DNA of 64,000 nucleotides. Source: Acanthochlamys bracteata (Eukaryota; Streptophyta; Magnoliopsida; Pandanales; Velloziaceae). A model generated the notes under the pieces. It was not told where the DNA came from. It worked only from the letters and a program-made list of their open reading frames with translations, and searched no databases. Positions within the stretch are counted from its first letter, which is position 1, and each line of letters begins with the position of its first letter. A program made the translations under genes and the position numbers. This document shows positions 37,014 to 51,527 of the stretch, piece after piece. Location: positions 7,100,501-7,164,500 of the forward strand of contig CM034131.1 in assembly GCA_019914995.1 (NCBI GenBank), given 5' to 3'.

Positions 37014-38714
37014 CTAGGAAAATCCAGATATCAGCCACTTATAAGTGCAATCATCAGGTTTAAGCCCTAACTTCAGCATTTCATCATGAAGATTCATGGC
37101 CTTCCTTAGATCCTTATGACGACAAAGTGAACCTACCATAATCACAAAACTTTCACAAGTCACACAATTCAGGTCTCGCATGTAGTCAAAAACCTCAATA
37201 GCTTCATTCACCCTACTTTCCTTGAGAAGTGATCTAAGAAGCATGTTATAGGAGGTAATATTCAAAAGGCCCCCGAACTTCTTAATCTTATCATGCAGCT
37301 GGATTGCAGACTCAACAAACTGATTTGCACACAAGTACACCATCAAAGAGTGACAACATGAAGCTTCAGGCAAAATATTCCTATCCAGAGCAACATGTAA
37401 GAGATCACTAACAACACTCCACCTACCTCTACGACACTGTGAATCTATATATTCTGAGAGATCTGCAACCTGGGGAACAATGCCCCTTTCAGCAGCATCT
37501 TTCAGCACTGTATCCACTTCTGGAGATGGTTCTCCTCTGCATATCCCACTCAAAAACGTGTTCATACAATCAGGCTCCATATCAATTCTCATCTCCAGCA
37601 TATTCTGATAAACTTGCATGGCTTGCTGCAATCTTTCACCTTTCGACAATGCCATCAATATACAAGCATATGACCTCTTGTGCAATGTGACATTCTCATT
37701 GAGAGCTTTCTGAAAGAACATTTCAGCAGCAAATGTCTTCTCTAGCTCACATAGCCTCCTGATAGTCCAATCATAATCCAAACCTGGAACAGTTGGCAAT
37801 AACTCCTTCACCACCATTTCCTTCAGTACAGGACGGACTATTCTGACATCATTGAATCTGCAACCTCCATCCAATATCGAACTATACATTCCAAACTTTG
37901 GTTGAAGACCCTTCTTTTCCTGAACTCCAGATAGAATTCTAATCGCTGCCAGGAAATCCCCTTTCTTTGCATAACAATCAACAACTAAATCATACATCAC
38001 CGGACCACAAAGTCCCAAATTCAGAATCACTTCAGCTCGTTCAGTCTTCCCTTCAATGCAGAGAAGCCTAGTTAGCAATTCCCAAGTTCTGAAATCCGGA
38101 TCTACTCCAGCCCTCAGAGCAGCAGCAAAGGACCTCCTATAGTCAATCCCAGGCGTATTCCCACTTACACAAAACGCCTGCAGCAAAGCATTACAAGTTC
38201 TGGTAGACAGTGAACGACCAATCCGTCTGATAACGTTAAACACATGGATAGCATCTGTAATAGAATTAACATCCGAGTAAGAATTCACAATGAAATCTAA
38301 CAGATTTTCTACAGAATCGGAGATTCTGAGAACGGAATCAGTTATGGATTGTGAAGAGTGGGAGATTAGGAAAGGTTTAATCAGCTGGCAAGCAGTTCGA
38401 TGATGGCGTTGATGATGAATAAGAGTGTTGAGTAAAGTTAGAGTGGTGTTGATATCCGGTTTGAAGTTGAGATTGGATTGAGCGAAGTTGAAGAAGTGAA
38501 GAGATTGATCGGGGTTTGATTTGGTGCGGGAGAGAATGGAGCGAATGAAGGAAGGAGAAGGGTTGGTTGGGAGGATGAGAAGAGGAGGATTGAAGCGGTG
38601 GAGGCGGACGATATGAGGGATTGGGTTTTGGAATTGGAGAAGAATTATAGAGATGTCGGAGATGGTGCGCTGGAGATGGAGAGATGAACGCCATTGCACG
38701 GAGGCCGTTGGCAT
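37014..38714 (-). CDS. Pentatricopeptide repeat (PPR) protein, P class
   Basis: Intronless, 566 residues from the ATG of MPTASVQWRSS at 38714. P-class PPR proteins bind organellar RNA. The N terminus is Ser/Arg-rich with few acidic residues up to about residue 60 (LLILPTNPSPSFIRSILSRT), which fits a mitochondrial or plastid targeting peptide. Tandem 35-residue helical repeats fill the rest. Clear examples are VMYDLVVDCYAKKGDFLAAI, MYSSILDGGCRFNDVRIV, SYACILMALSKGERLQQAMQ, SYNMLLRSLLKESRVNEAIE and CESFVIMVGSLCRHKDLRKA, ending near KPDDCTYKWLISGF. No E, DYW or SMR domain follows. The frame is open a few codons upstream of the ATG without another ATG. RNA target unknown. Confidence 0.92.
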   Translation of the reverse strand: MPTASVQWRSSLHLQRTISDISIILLQFQNPIPHIVRLHRFNPPLLILPTNPSPSFIRSILSRTKSNPDQSLHFFNFAQSNLNFKPDINTTLTLLNTLIHHQRHHRTACQLIKPFLISHSSQSITDSVLRISDSVENLLDFIVNSYSDVNSITDAIHVFNVIRRIGRSLSTRTCNALLQAFCVSGNTPGIDYRRSFAAALRAGVDPDFRTWELLTRLLCIEGKTERAEVILNLGLCGPVMYDLVVDCYAKKGDFLAAIRILSGVQEKKGLQPKFGMYSSILDGGCRFNDVRIVRPVLKEMVVKELLPTVPGLDYDWTIRRLCELEKTFAAEMFFQKALNENVTLHKRSYACILMALSKGERLQQAMQVYQNMLEMRIDMEPDCMNTFLSGICRGEPSPEVDTVLKDAAERGIVPQVADLSEYIDSQCRRGRWSVVSDLLHVALDRNILPEASCCHSLMVYLCANQFVESAIQLHDKIKKFGGLLNITSYNMLLRSLLKESRVNEAIEVFDYMRDLNCVTCESFVIMVGSLCRHKDLRKAMNLHDEMLKLGLKPDDCTYKWLISGFS

Positions 38715-40654
38715 TTGGCACCACAACACTGCAAAAAAGCAAATTCAGTGTTTATAAGTGTGCGTTCTTTACTTCTTTTGGCTTTAAAATTAATTTTTTT
38801 AAAAATGAGTTTTTAAAATTAAGTTATTAAAAATAGTATTGTTAAAAATAATATATTTTTTAATTTTAAAAAAAGTTGAAAATAATTTTTTGTATTTTTT
38901 TATAATAAAAATGAGTTAAAAATAACTTTTTAGTAAAGTAAAAATCACTTTTGTGGATAAAAGAACACCCCTAAGTGATTCCATTTGGTAGCTAACACAT
39001 ATTTAAAATAAACGATTTTCAGTGAGAGAGAGATGAAAAAAAAGACTATTTAATTTCTTGTAGTTCCTTTAAAAAAGGCCTTCTGAAATAAAAGCGACCT
39101 GAAATGTGCATGATATGTTTTACCAACAGAATTTATTAGGAAAGTTTGGCATTATTTTTCAAGAGCTTATAATTTCAAATAAGTATTTTCTTATTTTTAA
39201 TAATTTTTTTATAATATTTATAAAATTTTATAAATTTTAAAAAATATAAAAATTATATATATATATATATATAATTTTTAAAATATTCTATTTCATAAAA
39301 AAATGAAATAGAGATATTACTATCACAGATTATGGAAGGTCGCTTCATTTTAAGGAAGTCCTCAACAGTAAAGCTCCCAATCATATTCACAAGAGGATGA
39401 ATAAGGTTGTGTTCCAAAGAATTTGGGCACGATTACTTCAAATGGCACATTACAATACTAGCAATTAGGATGCACCAAGACAGCATTGCAAAGTAAGATG
39501 CATTATCACTCCATGAATATATCTCTCATAAAGCAGTGATTTGGTATCCTGTCTGTCCGTTTCTGTTGTACCCTTGAACTTGTGTGCGGAGCTACGTGAA
39601 TTACGGTAGAAACTGTTTGCATATTGCAACGAAGTCTGGGTGCTCCATGTAGATCTTATCTTCCACTTGATTAACGTCTGCGGAGTTTTAGTTATTTTCT
39701 AACTTTTAGAGTGCCATTCTTCTAGATCTTAGTCCATTCTGCAGTCAGTGCTTATCAATATCAACTACTAGAAATCATATAGCATTTCTTCTTGCTATAA
39801 AGCGGCAAGCATTTTTCATTTGCATTTTGGGATGCGCTTGCTTATGAAGCCCAAAAGTAGCCTCTCAACATTAAAATAAAAAAGGTCGCATGTCGTTGGA
39901 TAGCATATTAAGATAAAAGCAGCAATCCCATTAGTACAATTATCTCAATTTTGAACAGGTTAGTTGCTATATTTATTTTGATAAATAAAATTTTCTTTCC
40001 ATGTTATTGATGTACGCTTTTATTGGAATAACTTTGCGCATATTCCTAGTTTTAGTTAAAAACTTAGAATATATTTTCAATGTTATCGTATAAAAGAACG
40101 AGTCTTGTGCCTGTTGAATCTCAACGGAGTATACCCCTCGTGATTCTGTTTGGGTCCCTTCATTAGTGCCCATCTTTGTCAAAAGCAGTAATGGGCAGTA
40201 TAGAGCCAAGTTTATTTTGGCCTGCGAATCTTTTTTGAATGCTCACTATCACGATGCTCTCGTGACGCTCACCATTTAAAGTACAGATGGCTCCAACACA
40301 GGAAAACTTCACCAGAGTTTGTATGTTAGTCCCAATTATTGCTCGTCTTTACAGGCGTATGTTGGATGAACGAAAGAACGAAAGCAGAGAACTAGAAATA
40401 AGTTGAGAAACTGACAATGGGAGAAAAACAACAACCTAGAAAATAAAGTACCCCTCATGACTTCTTATAAACTAACAAATTCAAGTTAAAGACATGGCCT
40501 TTCGCAGTAAAACACCAGCAAATTTCAAGAGCCAGATACCACTAGTTCAAACATGTAAAATGATTAACCTACAGATTTGTAACCATCTTATTCCAGTGTC
40601 CCATGGAATTAAACAGCCACCACCATGCGCAAAATCCAAGCTCCCCCGGTTAAA
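38715..40654. other. PPR promoter and THI1 3' flank
   Basis: Contains an AT-rich repeat (38790-38960), a TA run near 39257-39272 and unremarkable sequence. Short frames at 39970-40210 and 40490-40850 are not real genes; the latter is antisense to the THI1 terminal exon. Confidence 0.5.
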
Positions 40655-41983
<1,329 letters not shown>

Positions 41984-42174
41984 CTAGAATTTTTTAATCT
42001 TAGTGGAGGATATTGGAAATTAGTGAAGATATTTTCTACTATTTGCTTTTTTGAAAAATGCACATAGACATATTGGAGTTGGGGTCCTTTATTTGACAAG
42101 AAGAAATTAGCATGCTGCGCTGTGGACACGTGAACTACATGCAAGCTGGGGTCGCTTAAAATTACCTATAAAAT

Positions 42175-42400
42175 AAAATTTTTATAAAATAAAAAATATT
42201 TTTATTTTTTTAAAAATGAGTTTTATTTTTTTTATTTTAAAAAAATAATAAATGTAATAAAAAGATCTCATTACATAGAATTTTTCTACACTTTCTAAAT
42301 TTTTAAATAAATTTTTTATATATTTATAAAACATATATAAAAATATGAAATGAAAAAAAATTAAAAAAAAATTTTTGGTAATCAATCCCAAACAGCCCCT
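42175..42400. repeat. AT-rich dispersed short element
   Basis: Begins TAAAATTTTTATAAAAT and ends AATCCCAAACAGCCCC (42385-42400). The interior has TTTTTATTTTTTTAAAAATG and its rough inverse. The layout matches the copies at 27005-27360 and 43430-43610. The AAACAGCCCC end is typical of short insertion elements in dicot genomes. Confidence 0.5.
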
Positions 42401-42539
42401 AGATGCACCTATCCTGCAGTTAATTACCTCTTTGTTTGGAATTTTAATGCAATTAATTACCTCTTCGTTTGGATTTTGGGTGTTGGTTGAGAGAAAAGAG
42501 CGCAACTGAGATGTATGCCATCAATTACTAGTAGTTTGG

Positions 42540-43160
42540 CAACAAGTGGGTTGGACCAATTCCGACCCTTCCAAATCCGGATTCAGTATAGATTTTGAAT
42601 TTGCTCCTAAAAGCAGAGTTTAAAAAATCGAATTTAACGTTGGATCGAAATACTATTCGAATCAACGAATTATAAATTCATCCGTTAAGTGAATCCATAA
42701 ACTAAATAATAATAATAAACTAACGAAAAAATATAAAAGAGCAAAAAATTATTTTTTATAATAAATTTTAAAAAGAATTATTTGTTTTAAATAATTTTAT
42801 TATTTTTTTATAATTTAACAGAATTAATAATATAAAAATTAAAAATTATTAATAATAAATATTTACAAATAAAATATAATAAATTTATTATTTTATATTA
42901 TCATATTCAAATATAAAATCTAAACTATATATTATTTTTAACATAAAATTATAATAATTATTTTTATATCAAATATATTATAAATTTAAATTTTTTAAAA
43001 TTTAATTTAATTTGGACGATCAGAAGCGAAGCAATTCGAAGCGAGTCGGAACGGATCTATTTCATATACGATTTTATTGTTAATCTGAATCAATTTGTAT
43101 TTTAAATCGACGATTTTTTAATCGATCCTTACGAATCGGTCTGGATTTTATAATTATGCC
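42540..43160. repeat. Probable non-autonomous element with TCGAA/ATCCG words
   Basis: Left part has AATCCGGATTC, ATCGAATTTAACG and AATCAACGAATT. The right part has GAAGCGAAGCAATTCGAAGCG and AATCGGTCTGGA. The interior is about 250 bp of nearly pure A/T. It resembles the element at 25860-26690. Confidence 0.4.
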
Positions 43161-43429
43161 TAAAAGTTATTTGAAGAAAACCGCCTGAGTATTAAAAAAC
43201 ACTTCTAAACTCATCAATCTATTTACCGCACCGTTAAAAAATATTGAAAATTCAAGGAAACATACAAATGATCTCTGTATAGAGTATCGTCGCTTCATTC
43301 TAGTACGGTAGCATGGGATCACCGCTTCCTCCACTAACGATAGTGGGAAATTATACATACGTGACTTATGCAATGGTTGAATTTGTTTATTTTATTCGAC
43401 CTAGTAGTTGTTTGACTGAATTTTCTTAA

Positions 43430-43610
43430 AAATATATTTTTTAATTTTTCAATCTCAAAATTTTTAATAAACTTTTAGTAATATTATTTAAAATTTATTT
43501 AAAAATTTTAAAAATATAAATAATTTTACCATGTAAAATTTTATTATTTTTTTAAAATAAAATAAAAATATTTTTTGTATAAAAAATATATTTTATAAGC
43601 ATTTTTAATC
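43430..43610. repeat. AT-rich dispersed short element
   Basis: Starts near CTTAAAAATATATTTTTTAA and ends AAGCATTTTTAATCCACCC. It shares the AAATAAAAATATTTTTT core of the other copies. Confidence 0.45.
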
Positions 43611-43889
43611 CACCCAGTCTATGCATCTCAACTCTTGCTTTGTTATCTATCGTTCGGTCCACGCTCAACGATTAGAACCTTCGAATCATGAATCAGATGA
43701 GAGATTTTACCGACAAACTTATAAACGGGCTTCCAAACAATTTCAAGGCTGACTTTTTGAATTTTTTCGATGGAGGTTTTAATGTACTGGAAGCATTTTC
43801 TATAGCATTAATGTTTGATGTATAACATTTGTATATATTTTTTTGCTAAAGTATAAATACTAAATAGCTTCAATTAAGAACGAAAAAAT

Positions 43890-44093
43890 GCTTGAAAGAC
43901 CAATTTTTGTGCCGATGGTTTTGATATCTTCACGAACATGACACATTTATTCTTCAGAAAATCAGAACTTCCTTAGATGAAAGGCTCAGTGCGAGATTGT
44001 AAATTTACAGCGTTGTTTGAAGAGCAGAGGAACTACGCCGCCGAGAACCTCTCCCCAGATGAGTGTTATTGAAGATTGACACCACTGACCATA
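43890..44093 (-). pseudogene. Gibberellin 2-oxidase pseudogene, last exon
   Basis: A decayed copy of exon 3 of the intact GA 2-oxidase about 1 kb away on the same strand. From the acceptor at 44094, a WSV trace corresponds to AWSNGVYK. Next comes ERFSAA, then a TAG in place of the Tyr codon, then FLC. After a frameshift, a RKF.FSEE trace appears with TGA and TAA stops, then HVREDIKTIGTKIGLS. The functional gene reads ERFSAAYFLCPS and QVNEDIRLVGDKVGLS at these places. At least three stops and one frameshift make it non-functional. Residues such as REDIKTIGTKIGL are closer to generic GA2ox than to the neighbour, so the duplication is old. Confidence 0.75.
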
Positions 44094-44934
44094 CCTGTTG
44101 TTTGAAATGATATTTACTGACTACCACATTACCAGACCGTGCACCGGTGAGCAATCGACCTCTGATTGCTAACGGCAGCTTCAATTGCTCTTCCGTGTCC
44201 CTCAGCCGCGGCGAGCTCCCTCCATCGCCGGCTGCGAGCTGCTGTTACAAATCTTCAAAGACAGGAGTACTACCTGTTAGGATTACTCGCGCACCTACGA
44301 CTAGATCCAAATCGGGAGCAACCCCAAATATTTTTTTCAAACATCAATGATTTCTGAAACTACTTCTCCACATGCTGAAGAACACCTTCAGCTTTTAATG
44401 CCATGCAAGAATGGTCTTGATTGTAGCACTGTTTTGGAAGTTGTGAGCTGCCGCCGTCTGCACCCACCAATAGCTTGTTAGTTGCAAGCTCTAAGAGTAG
44501 AATAATTCTAGGTAAATGTTTGCGAATCAACTAGAAATATGTTTAGATGCTATATTGAGAGGGGGGAGAAGAAAACAAATTTATTTCTTAATTTTACCTC
44601 TTCTTTTGTTAGCTTGATGTTCTGTTTATCTTCCACTTTTAGTTTCCACTTCAACTGAAATCATAACAGCTGCTGGATGTTCTTTTCATTTGGAATTTTT
44701 TTGGGGATATATCTTGATCCATCGAAAATGTATTAATTGATAATCAAGTACAAGTTGCCAAATTGGCTATCAATTGCAACCAACTTTCTGTATCTTGGAC
44801 AACATAAAGATAGAATTTGCTGCTTGGCTTACCTAGTACATATAATCTCAACAAATTCATTAGACAACTTGCATTAAATCTATATATATTTCAAGGCTTA
44901 TATAGGCCTTGAATAAATGTCTAGAGCCAAAACT
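44094..44934. other. Unassigned GC-richer segment between GA2ox pseudogene and GA2ox gene
   Basis: 44130-44340 is GC-richer than its surroundings and open on several frames. On the minus strand it reads through GVAPDLDLVVGARVILTGST and LRDTEEQLKLPLAIRGRLL with one stop between. I cannot assign it to exons 1-2 of the pseudogene or to any family. 44470-44930 is plain AT-rich 3' flank of the intact gene. Confidence 0.35.
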
Positions 44935-46066
44935 TCATGAAAACAGGAACCTTGAAAGCCCAACTTTGTCACCAACCAATCTGATATCTTCATTAACTTG
45001 CCGCATGTATTCTCCGAAAGTGAACTTTTTATAGATTGCAGTTGCTCGCTCTGCTGGAGACTGCACTAAAGTGTCATATGAAGGGCAAAGGAAGTATGCT
45101 GCAGAAAACCTCTCAACGTTAGGGTTGGAGATGACCCTGTGCTCAACGCTCTTGTAGACGCCATTGCTCCATGCCTGAAATGCACGCAATTGGTTACTTA
45201 CGTAGAGTGTATATGTATGTCAAGATTGTAAAATCACAACCTAGTACGTACCATGAATAAGTCACCAATGTTAATGGTGAGGGCGCCGGGGTAAGGTTTG
45301 ACAGTGATCCACTTGTGTTCCTTCTTCAGTTGCAGTCCTCCAATTTTGTCCTGGGACAATACGGTCAAGAATCCACTGTCTGTATGCGGTGATAATCCAT
45401 GGACAACATCAGGTTCCGGACATGGCGGGTAGTGATTGATCCGGAGGAAGCATGCGTCATCGCATTTGAAGTTCTCCTTGAAGTAGTTTCCACCGTGTCC
45501 TAGTTCTTCTGTTAGTGCTTGCGCTAGTTGTTGAGCAAACTGAGAGAGTACCGCTGCGAACTCCTCAAATGTTCTCCTGTATTAATTACAATGTGTTCAA
45601 GTACTCTAATATATATTGTGAATGAACTAATTTTGTAAAATGAAGGACTATACACTAATTGCACTTGCCTCGTTTCGTTCTTACTAGATTCGAGAGACGC
45701 AACAAGAGGAATATGGTATGCTTCAAACCAAGAGAGCTGGGAGAGAGAGACGGCTGTCGGCGTGCCCCAGCGATAGTATTCCTTACATAGTACCGTGTCG
45801 TCGTTGCGCTTCTCTACAAATGGACGGCGGAAAAGTTTCAGCTGCTCCTCATGGACCCTTGTTAAAATTTCATCAGATACTCCATGGTTCACCACTTGGA
45901 AGAATCCCCAATTAGCCGCTGCTGCTGCGATGTCTTTGTTGCAGTTCTCAGCTTTGAGATCAATGACCGGGAGGTCGCACTCTTCAGCTTCGGATGTATA
46001 AGTCTGTCGTGGTTTGATATCGAAAAATTTCTTGTATGTTTCCAGCAATGGCGGGTCGGCGTCCAT
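44935..46066 (-). CDS. Gibberellin 2-beta-dioxygenase, C20-GA class (GA2ox7/8 type)
   Basis: Fe(II)/2-oxoglutarate oxygenase that inactivates gibberellin precursors by 2-hydroxylation. Three exons: 46066-45669, 45576-45252, 45174-44935, giving 320 residues. The start MDADPPLLETYKKFFD is the first ATG after the transcript leader; the frame runs a little further up without ATG. Diagnostic features are DLPVIDLKA, WGFFQVVNHGVSDEI, YYRWGTPTAVSLSQLSWFEA (the C20 class hallmark), INHYPPCPEPDVVHGLSPHT and then DS of the HxD iron site. GGLQLKKEHKWITVKPYPGA, the second iron His in KSVEHRVISNP and the 2-oxoglutarate Arg-Ser pair in ERFSAAYFLCPS follow. Intron 1 has a GC donor (exon ends ACGAG, then GCAAGT), needed to keep the frame. 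Length is slightly under the 330-340 typical of the class. A pseudogene copy lies downstream. Confidence 0.93.
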
Positions 46067-47069
46067 ATCGTAGCGGCCACTGCAAGCAATTTTCCACAGC
46101 CTGTGATACCAAATCAATGGAAGAAGAAGGTTATGTTTGAAAATTGTTGGCGGTACTAATAAACAAATAAGTGACAGATGTTGGCCGTATTGAAGAAAAC
46201 AAAGGGTGAAATGAAACTGAAATTCGGGCAGTGCTTTATTAAATTGTTAGCGTGCATGCGTTACTTCAACTTTTCTGTATGCGTTACTGGAACTAAATTT
46301 GGGCACGGAGCAAGAATTTGCATAACAAGAGAGAGAGAGAGAGAGCGAAGATTTAGTTTTATATATGGCAAAGTATTGGGCAGAACGAACCAAAATCTTC
46401 GCAAAATTCAGAGGGTTTGATTTGTTATTTCGCGAAGAGACATCTCAGGCACTAGCAAACTACAAAGCCAACAAGATTTGCCTTAATATCTTCATTTGCA
46501 GTAGTTTTCTGAAACCTCACAACCGTTAGGCTGAACTCCATAGCTTATCGATTTCGAAATTTAAATACAAATCATTTGTAGCATTGCTAGTGGTTTCATT
46601 AATTTCCAATGTATGTACACCAAAAACTATTTGCAAAAACGAGATCGGGTTTTGTAAGAACGAAATCTTCAGCCGAAGCTTTTACATCAAGAAAGATAAG
46701 ATACGTAGTATGCATAGAGAAGATTGAAATTCAGATCATTGGCAAAAGCATAGAATACTATAAACTTTCAGTATATGGCTGTTAAAGCTTAACTCAGCAG
46801 AACAATAGTGACTAGTTACAAAGATAACTCTGAGAATCAAAGAAAAGAGCAACATCACTAGAGCAGCAAGTTATTGCTGGAAGATGCACACAAACTGAAA
46901 CTTATTATTATTTACTAGGGAATTCAAGACACTAAGTACATCTTAGGAAAACAAGTTCAACAGACAGATTTCAAGACAATGGCCACAGTTAATCTGAACA
47001 CAGAAACTTCACCAGGAAGAATCAGAACAAGACCCAGCAGTATTAAGCAAACAGCCACAGGCCAGTTAC
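46067..47069. other. GA2ox promoter and polyubiquitin 3' UTR
   Basis: Leader and promoter of the GA 2-oxidase with a (GA)n run at 46329-46346. From about 46880 it is probably the polyubiquitin 3' UTR. No other gene. Confidence 0.5.
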
Positions 47070-48443
<1,374 letters not shown>

Positions 48444-48979
48444 CTATTTACAGGAGAATAACAGAATCAGCAAAACGAACAACCTATTCTGGGTCCTAAA
48501 ATACAAATCTCAAAACTAGACTTCAGAAGTAGAGACGAAATAGATTACTCAAAAGCATGAGAACAAGACGGTAACACAATAACAGAAACAGATCTATTAA
48601 CATGTTAGGCATAGCAACGCTGAGAAAAATCTATCAGTTTCGTGTAGATCTGGAACATCTGAAATTTAGATTCAGTAGTTATGAAAAATTTACAAAGGAT
48701 CAGTCTCGATCATAGAAACCTCCTAATTGACATCAGAATTAATCACCTTTAATAATCGCCGTAAACAAACTCTAAATTTCATAAACAAGACCTTATAACT
48801 CTGGTTTCATTGATCAATTAATAAATCGAACAAATCGATTGACATTAACGATAACGTTTAGGCAAATCTACAGCAGTTCTACAAATATCCTAGCAATTAA
48901 AGCTATTTCGTATTGTAGAAACACCAGATCGAAGCAGCACAGCAAACAAGAAAAATCTCATAAAGAAGAAAAAGCTTAC
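48444..48979 (-). other. Polyubiquitin 5' UTR intron
   Basis: Donor CCAAG/GTAAGC at 48979 and acceptor AAATAG next to the start codon. T-rich on the sense strand. The short leader exon lies at 48980 to about 49045. Confidence 0.9.
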
Positions 48980-49066
48980 CTTGGATGTTTGCTTGTTGCT
49001 GCCACAAATCTGATCAATCGGAAAAACAATTGTAGAACAATGGAGAAATCAAAGAACAAAGCCCTC

Positions 49067-49075
49067 AATTTATAG
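49067..49075 (-). promoter_or_regulatory. TATA box of the polyubiquitin gene
   Basis: On the minus strand the sequence reads CTATAAATTG about 20-30 bases before the CT/TTG-rich leader. Position fits a transcript start near 49040. Confidence 0.65.
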
Positions 49076-49079
49076 CGTT

Positions 49080-51527
49080 AAACCGATGCGGGTAGGAATT
49101 CGACGTTACCAATAAAAGATAGCCACGTGTATATTGTTAGCTGGCAGCGGCGTGCCTTCTACGCTACTTCTAACAACCGGGACAAGGAAGGAAAGAGACG
49201 AATTAAAGATAAAAGAAGTAGATTATTAGCGCGACTGCCGAGTCGCTCACGTAAGTACTGAGATGAGCAAGCCAAATCGTTAACATTAAGAATTACTTAC
49301 GTGGCAATATATAGGTCGTTTGTTTTAATGGTCCCCGATTTTTCCAACCAACCAGAAATTACCAATCTAGAAGCAACGCGCGCGTTCCTATACTTCCAAC
49401 ACTGTCTCTAAACATAGCTTTAGTGAGAGCTGTCATACGCGCCACGTCAGTAATAAGAAGATTACTTTTGCATTAGAAACGTTTTATTCGTCGGTATGCC
49501 TGTGTCGGTATTTGCGTGATGTATGCATTATTGTTTGCTTAACCGGGGTTAGCGGCGTGTTAGCCGACCTTTGTTTCCTCTCTAATATAGAATTATTAGA
49601 TTGACAGGAAGATTCAGAAATCGAATTGCCAAATCTTTTTCCGGAGCGATTCTGCATCGGAAGTCTTCGATTAGGTTAGCGAGAAAAAACTTGCTCCAAT
49701 TTTTTTTGTAATTTTGTAATTGCGAACTATTTCTTTTGTTGATAAACTAATTGTAGTAGTTTTGGTTGCCTGTGATTTTTGGTCGAGTTTTCTATCGTAT
49801 TCTGATCGAAGATTGGCATTATCAGTTGGTAGAGCTTTCGTTTTTTGGGTTGGATGGAATATTGTGTTTATGCAGTTTAGTTTGTTGATCCATTTTAATC
49901 ACATTAATGTGGAAATCTTTATTTTCTGGATAGCTGCGTTCATGGGTCTTGTGTATAGTTCCACGCATGATGTGTTTGTTAATTTTTGGTTTCTTTGTTG
50001 GTAGACAAAAATTTTACTTTGTGTAGCAATCGTTGCCTTTCTTCTCATAACATTCTTCAATTTTTTCAGGATAAGCAGCATTCGTTGTAATTAAGAATTT
50101 CATCTTCGTTTTATTTTTCTTTTGTATGCTGTTGTGTTTTGACAAGGCATGTTTCCTTGAAAGTTGTGCTGGTTGGCGTTAGCTGTTGCTGCACGGTTTA
50201 GTACGTGTTTCAAATGCCGCCCGTAACTTCACTGTTTTTTTTCGTCAAAATTTGAGTTTGTAACCGTTCATACGTTTCAATTACACAAAAAATTTCAGAA
50301 CTTCACTTCACTTGTATATGCGGAACTCACTTTACGATATAATTATATTTTTATTTTAATTTTTCATACTATTGAAATACAAACACTGAATTTCACTTTC
50401 ATTTTAACTTTTAAAAAATTTTACTTTCTATTTTTTACTTTTATGAAATTCAGTTTCGGGCACGCCCTTAGTTTTTCTGTTTGGGTGGGTGTCTGTTTCA
50501 GAAGAACATACTCATATAAATTATATATAAGACAAGTTCTATCATCGCAAATAACTTTGAAGCTCCTTTATAACACCTGAACATTCTTTGGATTATGGTG
50601 GCAAAAGGAAACATGTAGTCTATGGTTATGTTTCAAGGAATATCAAGCAAAGGATGTTAGTGCTTTGGGTGTCAGGATATGAACGGGAATATCTTTACTT
50701 ATGCTCTCTAGCTTCTTTGTTGGGTATTCATCAGTAGCCGTTATTTCTCTACGCGTGCAAGCTCAAGATATCCTAACTTTATGGTGTCATGAATAATGAT
50801 GCTGTATTAGGCTGCCAGTTGAATCCTCCTGATATTATTGGAGATTGAGAAGCCTTCTTGAATTTTTGTGCTCAATCAAGGTTCCTTGGAACAAGAACTT
50901 GGCTGCAAATATACCAAGACAACTAGTTAGAGCTTTGTTGTACCTCATTAAATACTTCAAAAGGTGTATGTATGTGTTGGCTTGCTAGTGGCTAGCTTGA
51001 CTAAAGTTAGTTAATGTTCAATTAAACTGGATTTATGGTTTCAATTCTTCAGGCTGCAGCTTTATAACATGCTTTTATTGTGGCTTTGTATGCATGGCTG
51101 GTTTGGTTAAGTTCTGTTGGTGTGAAGCCAAACTAGGTCTGTTGATTCTTTGGCAAATACTAGATTGCACGTTGCTCATTTGCTTATGGATCTAATTGCA
51201 TGAACTCTGGCTAGTTAGACCACAGATAATGAGATTGGATTTTAATATTGTCAAAAACAAGCTCCTTCCTAAATGATGGTTAAGATGAGTCAGCTCATCC
51301 CTTGTGTCAGATTTTGTTTTTCTTATTATTTGAATGTGATTTGGTTTGGGATTTTTTTATCTTTGTAAAAATAAGTTTCATACAGTTTTATGAAGTAGAT
51401 CTGTTAATTTTTGCAACTTTTTGCTGCTTATAAACAGTAGGTGTACTCACTTGCTCCATATTCGTAGGAGCTAAGAAGCACAAGGTTTTAGATCTTTATT
51501 CTCTTTTCAAGAGCAGCTGAAGAGTTC
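49080..51527. other. Bidirectional promoter region and eIF1 5' UTR with long leader intron
   Basis: 49080-49580 is shared by the head-to-head polyubiquitin and eIF1 genes. It has ACGTGGC (49300-49306), ACGTG and CACGTC-like words in inverse orientation that suggest ACGT-core elements. The eIF1 leader exon probably ends near 49674 (GATTAG/GTTAGCG). Its last leader exon starts after TTCGTAG at 51467. The T-rich DNA between is a leader intron of about 1.8 kb with no conserved frames. Confidence 0.5.
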
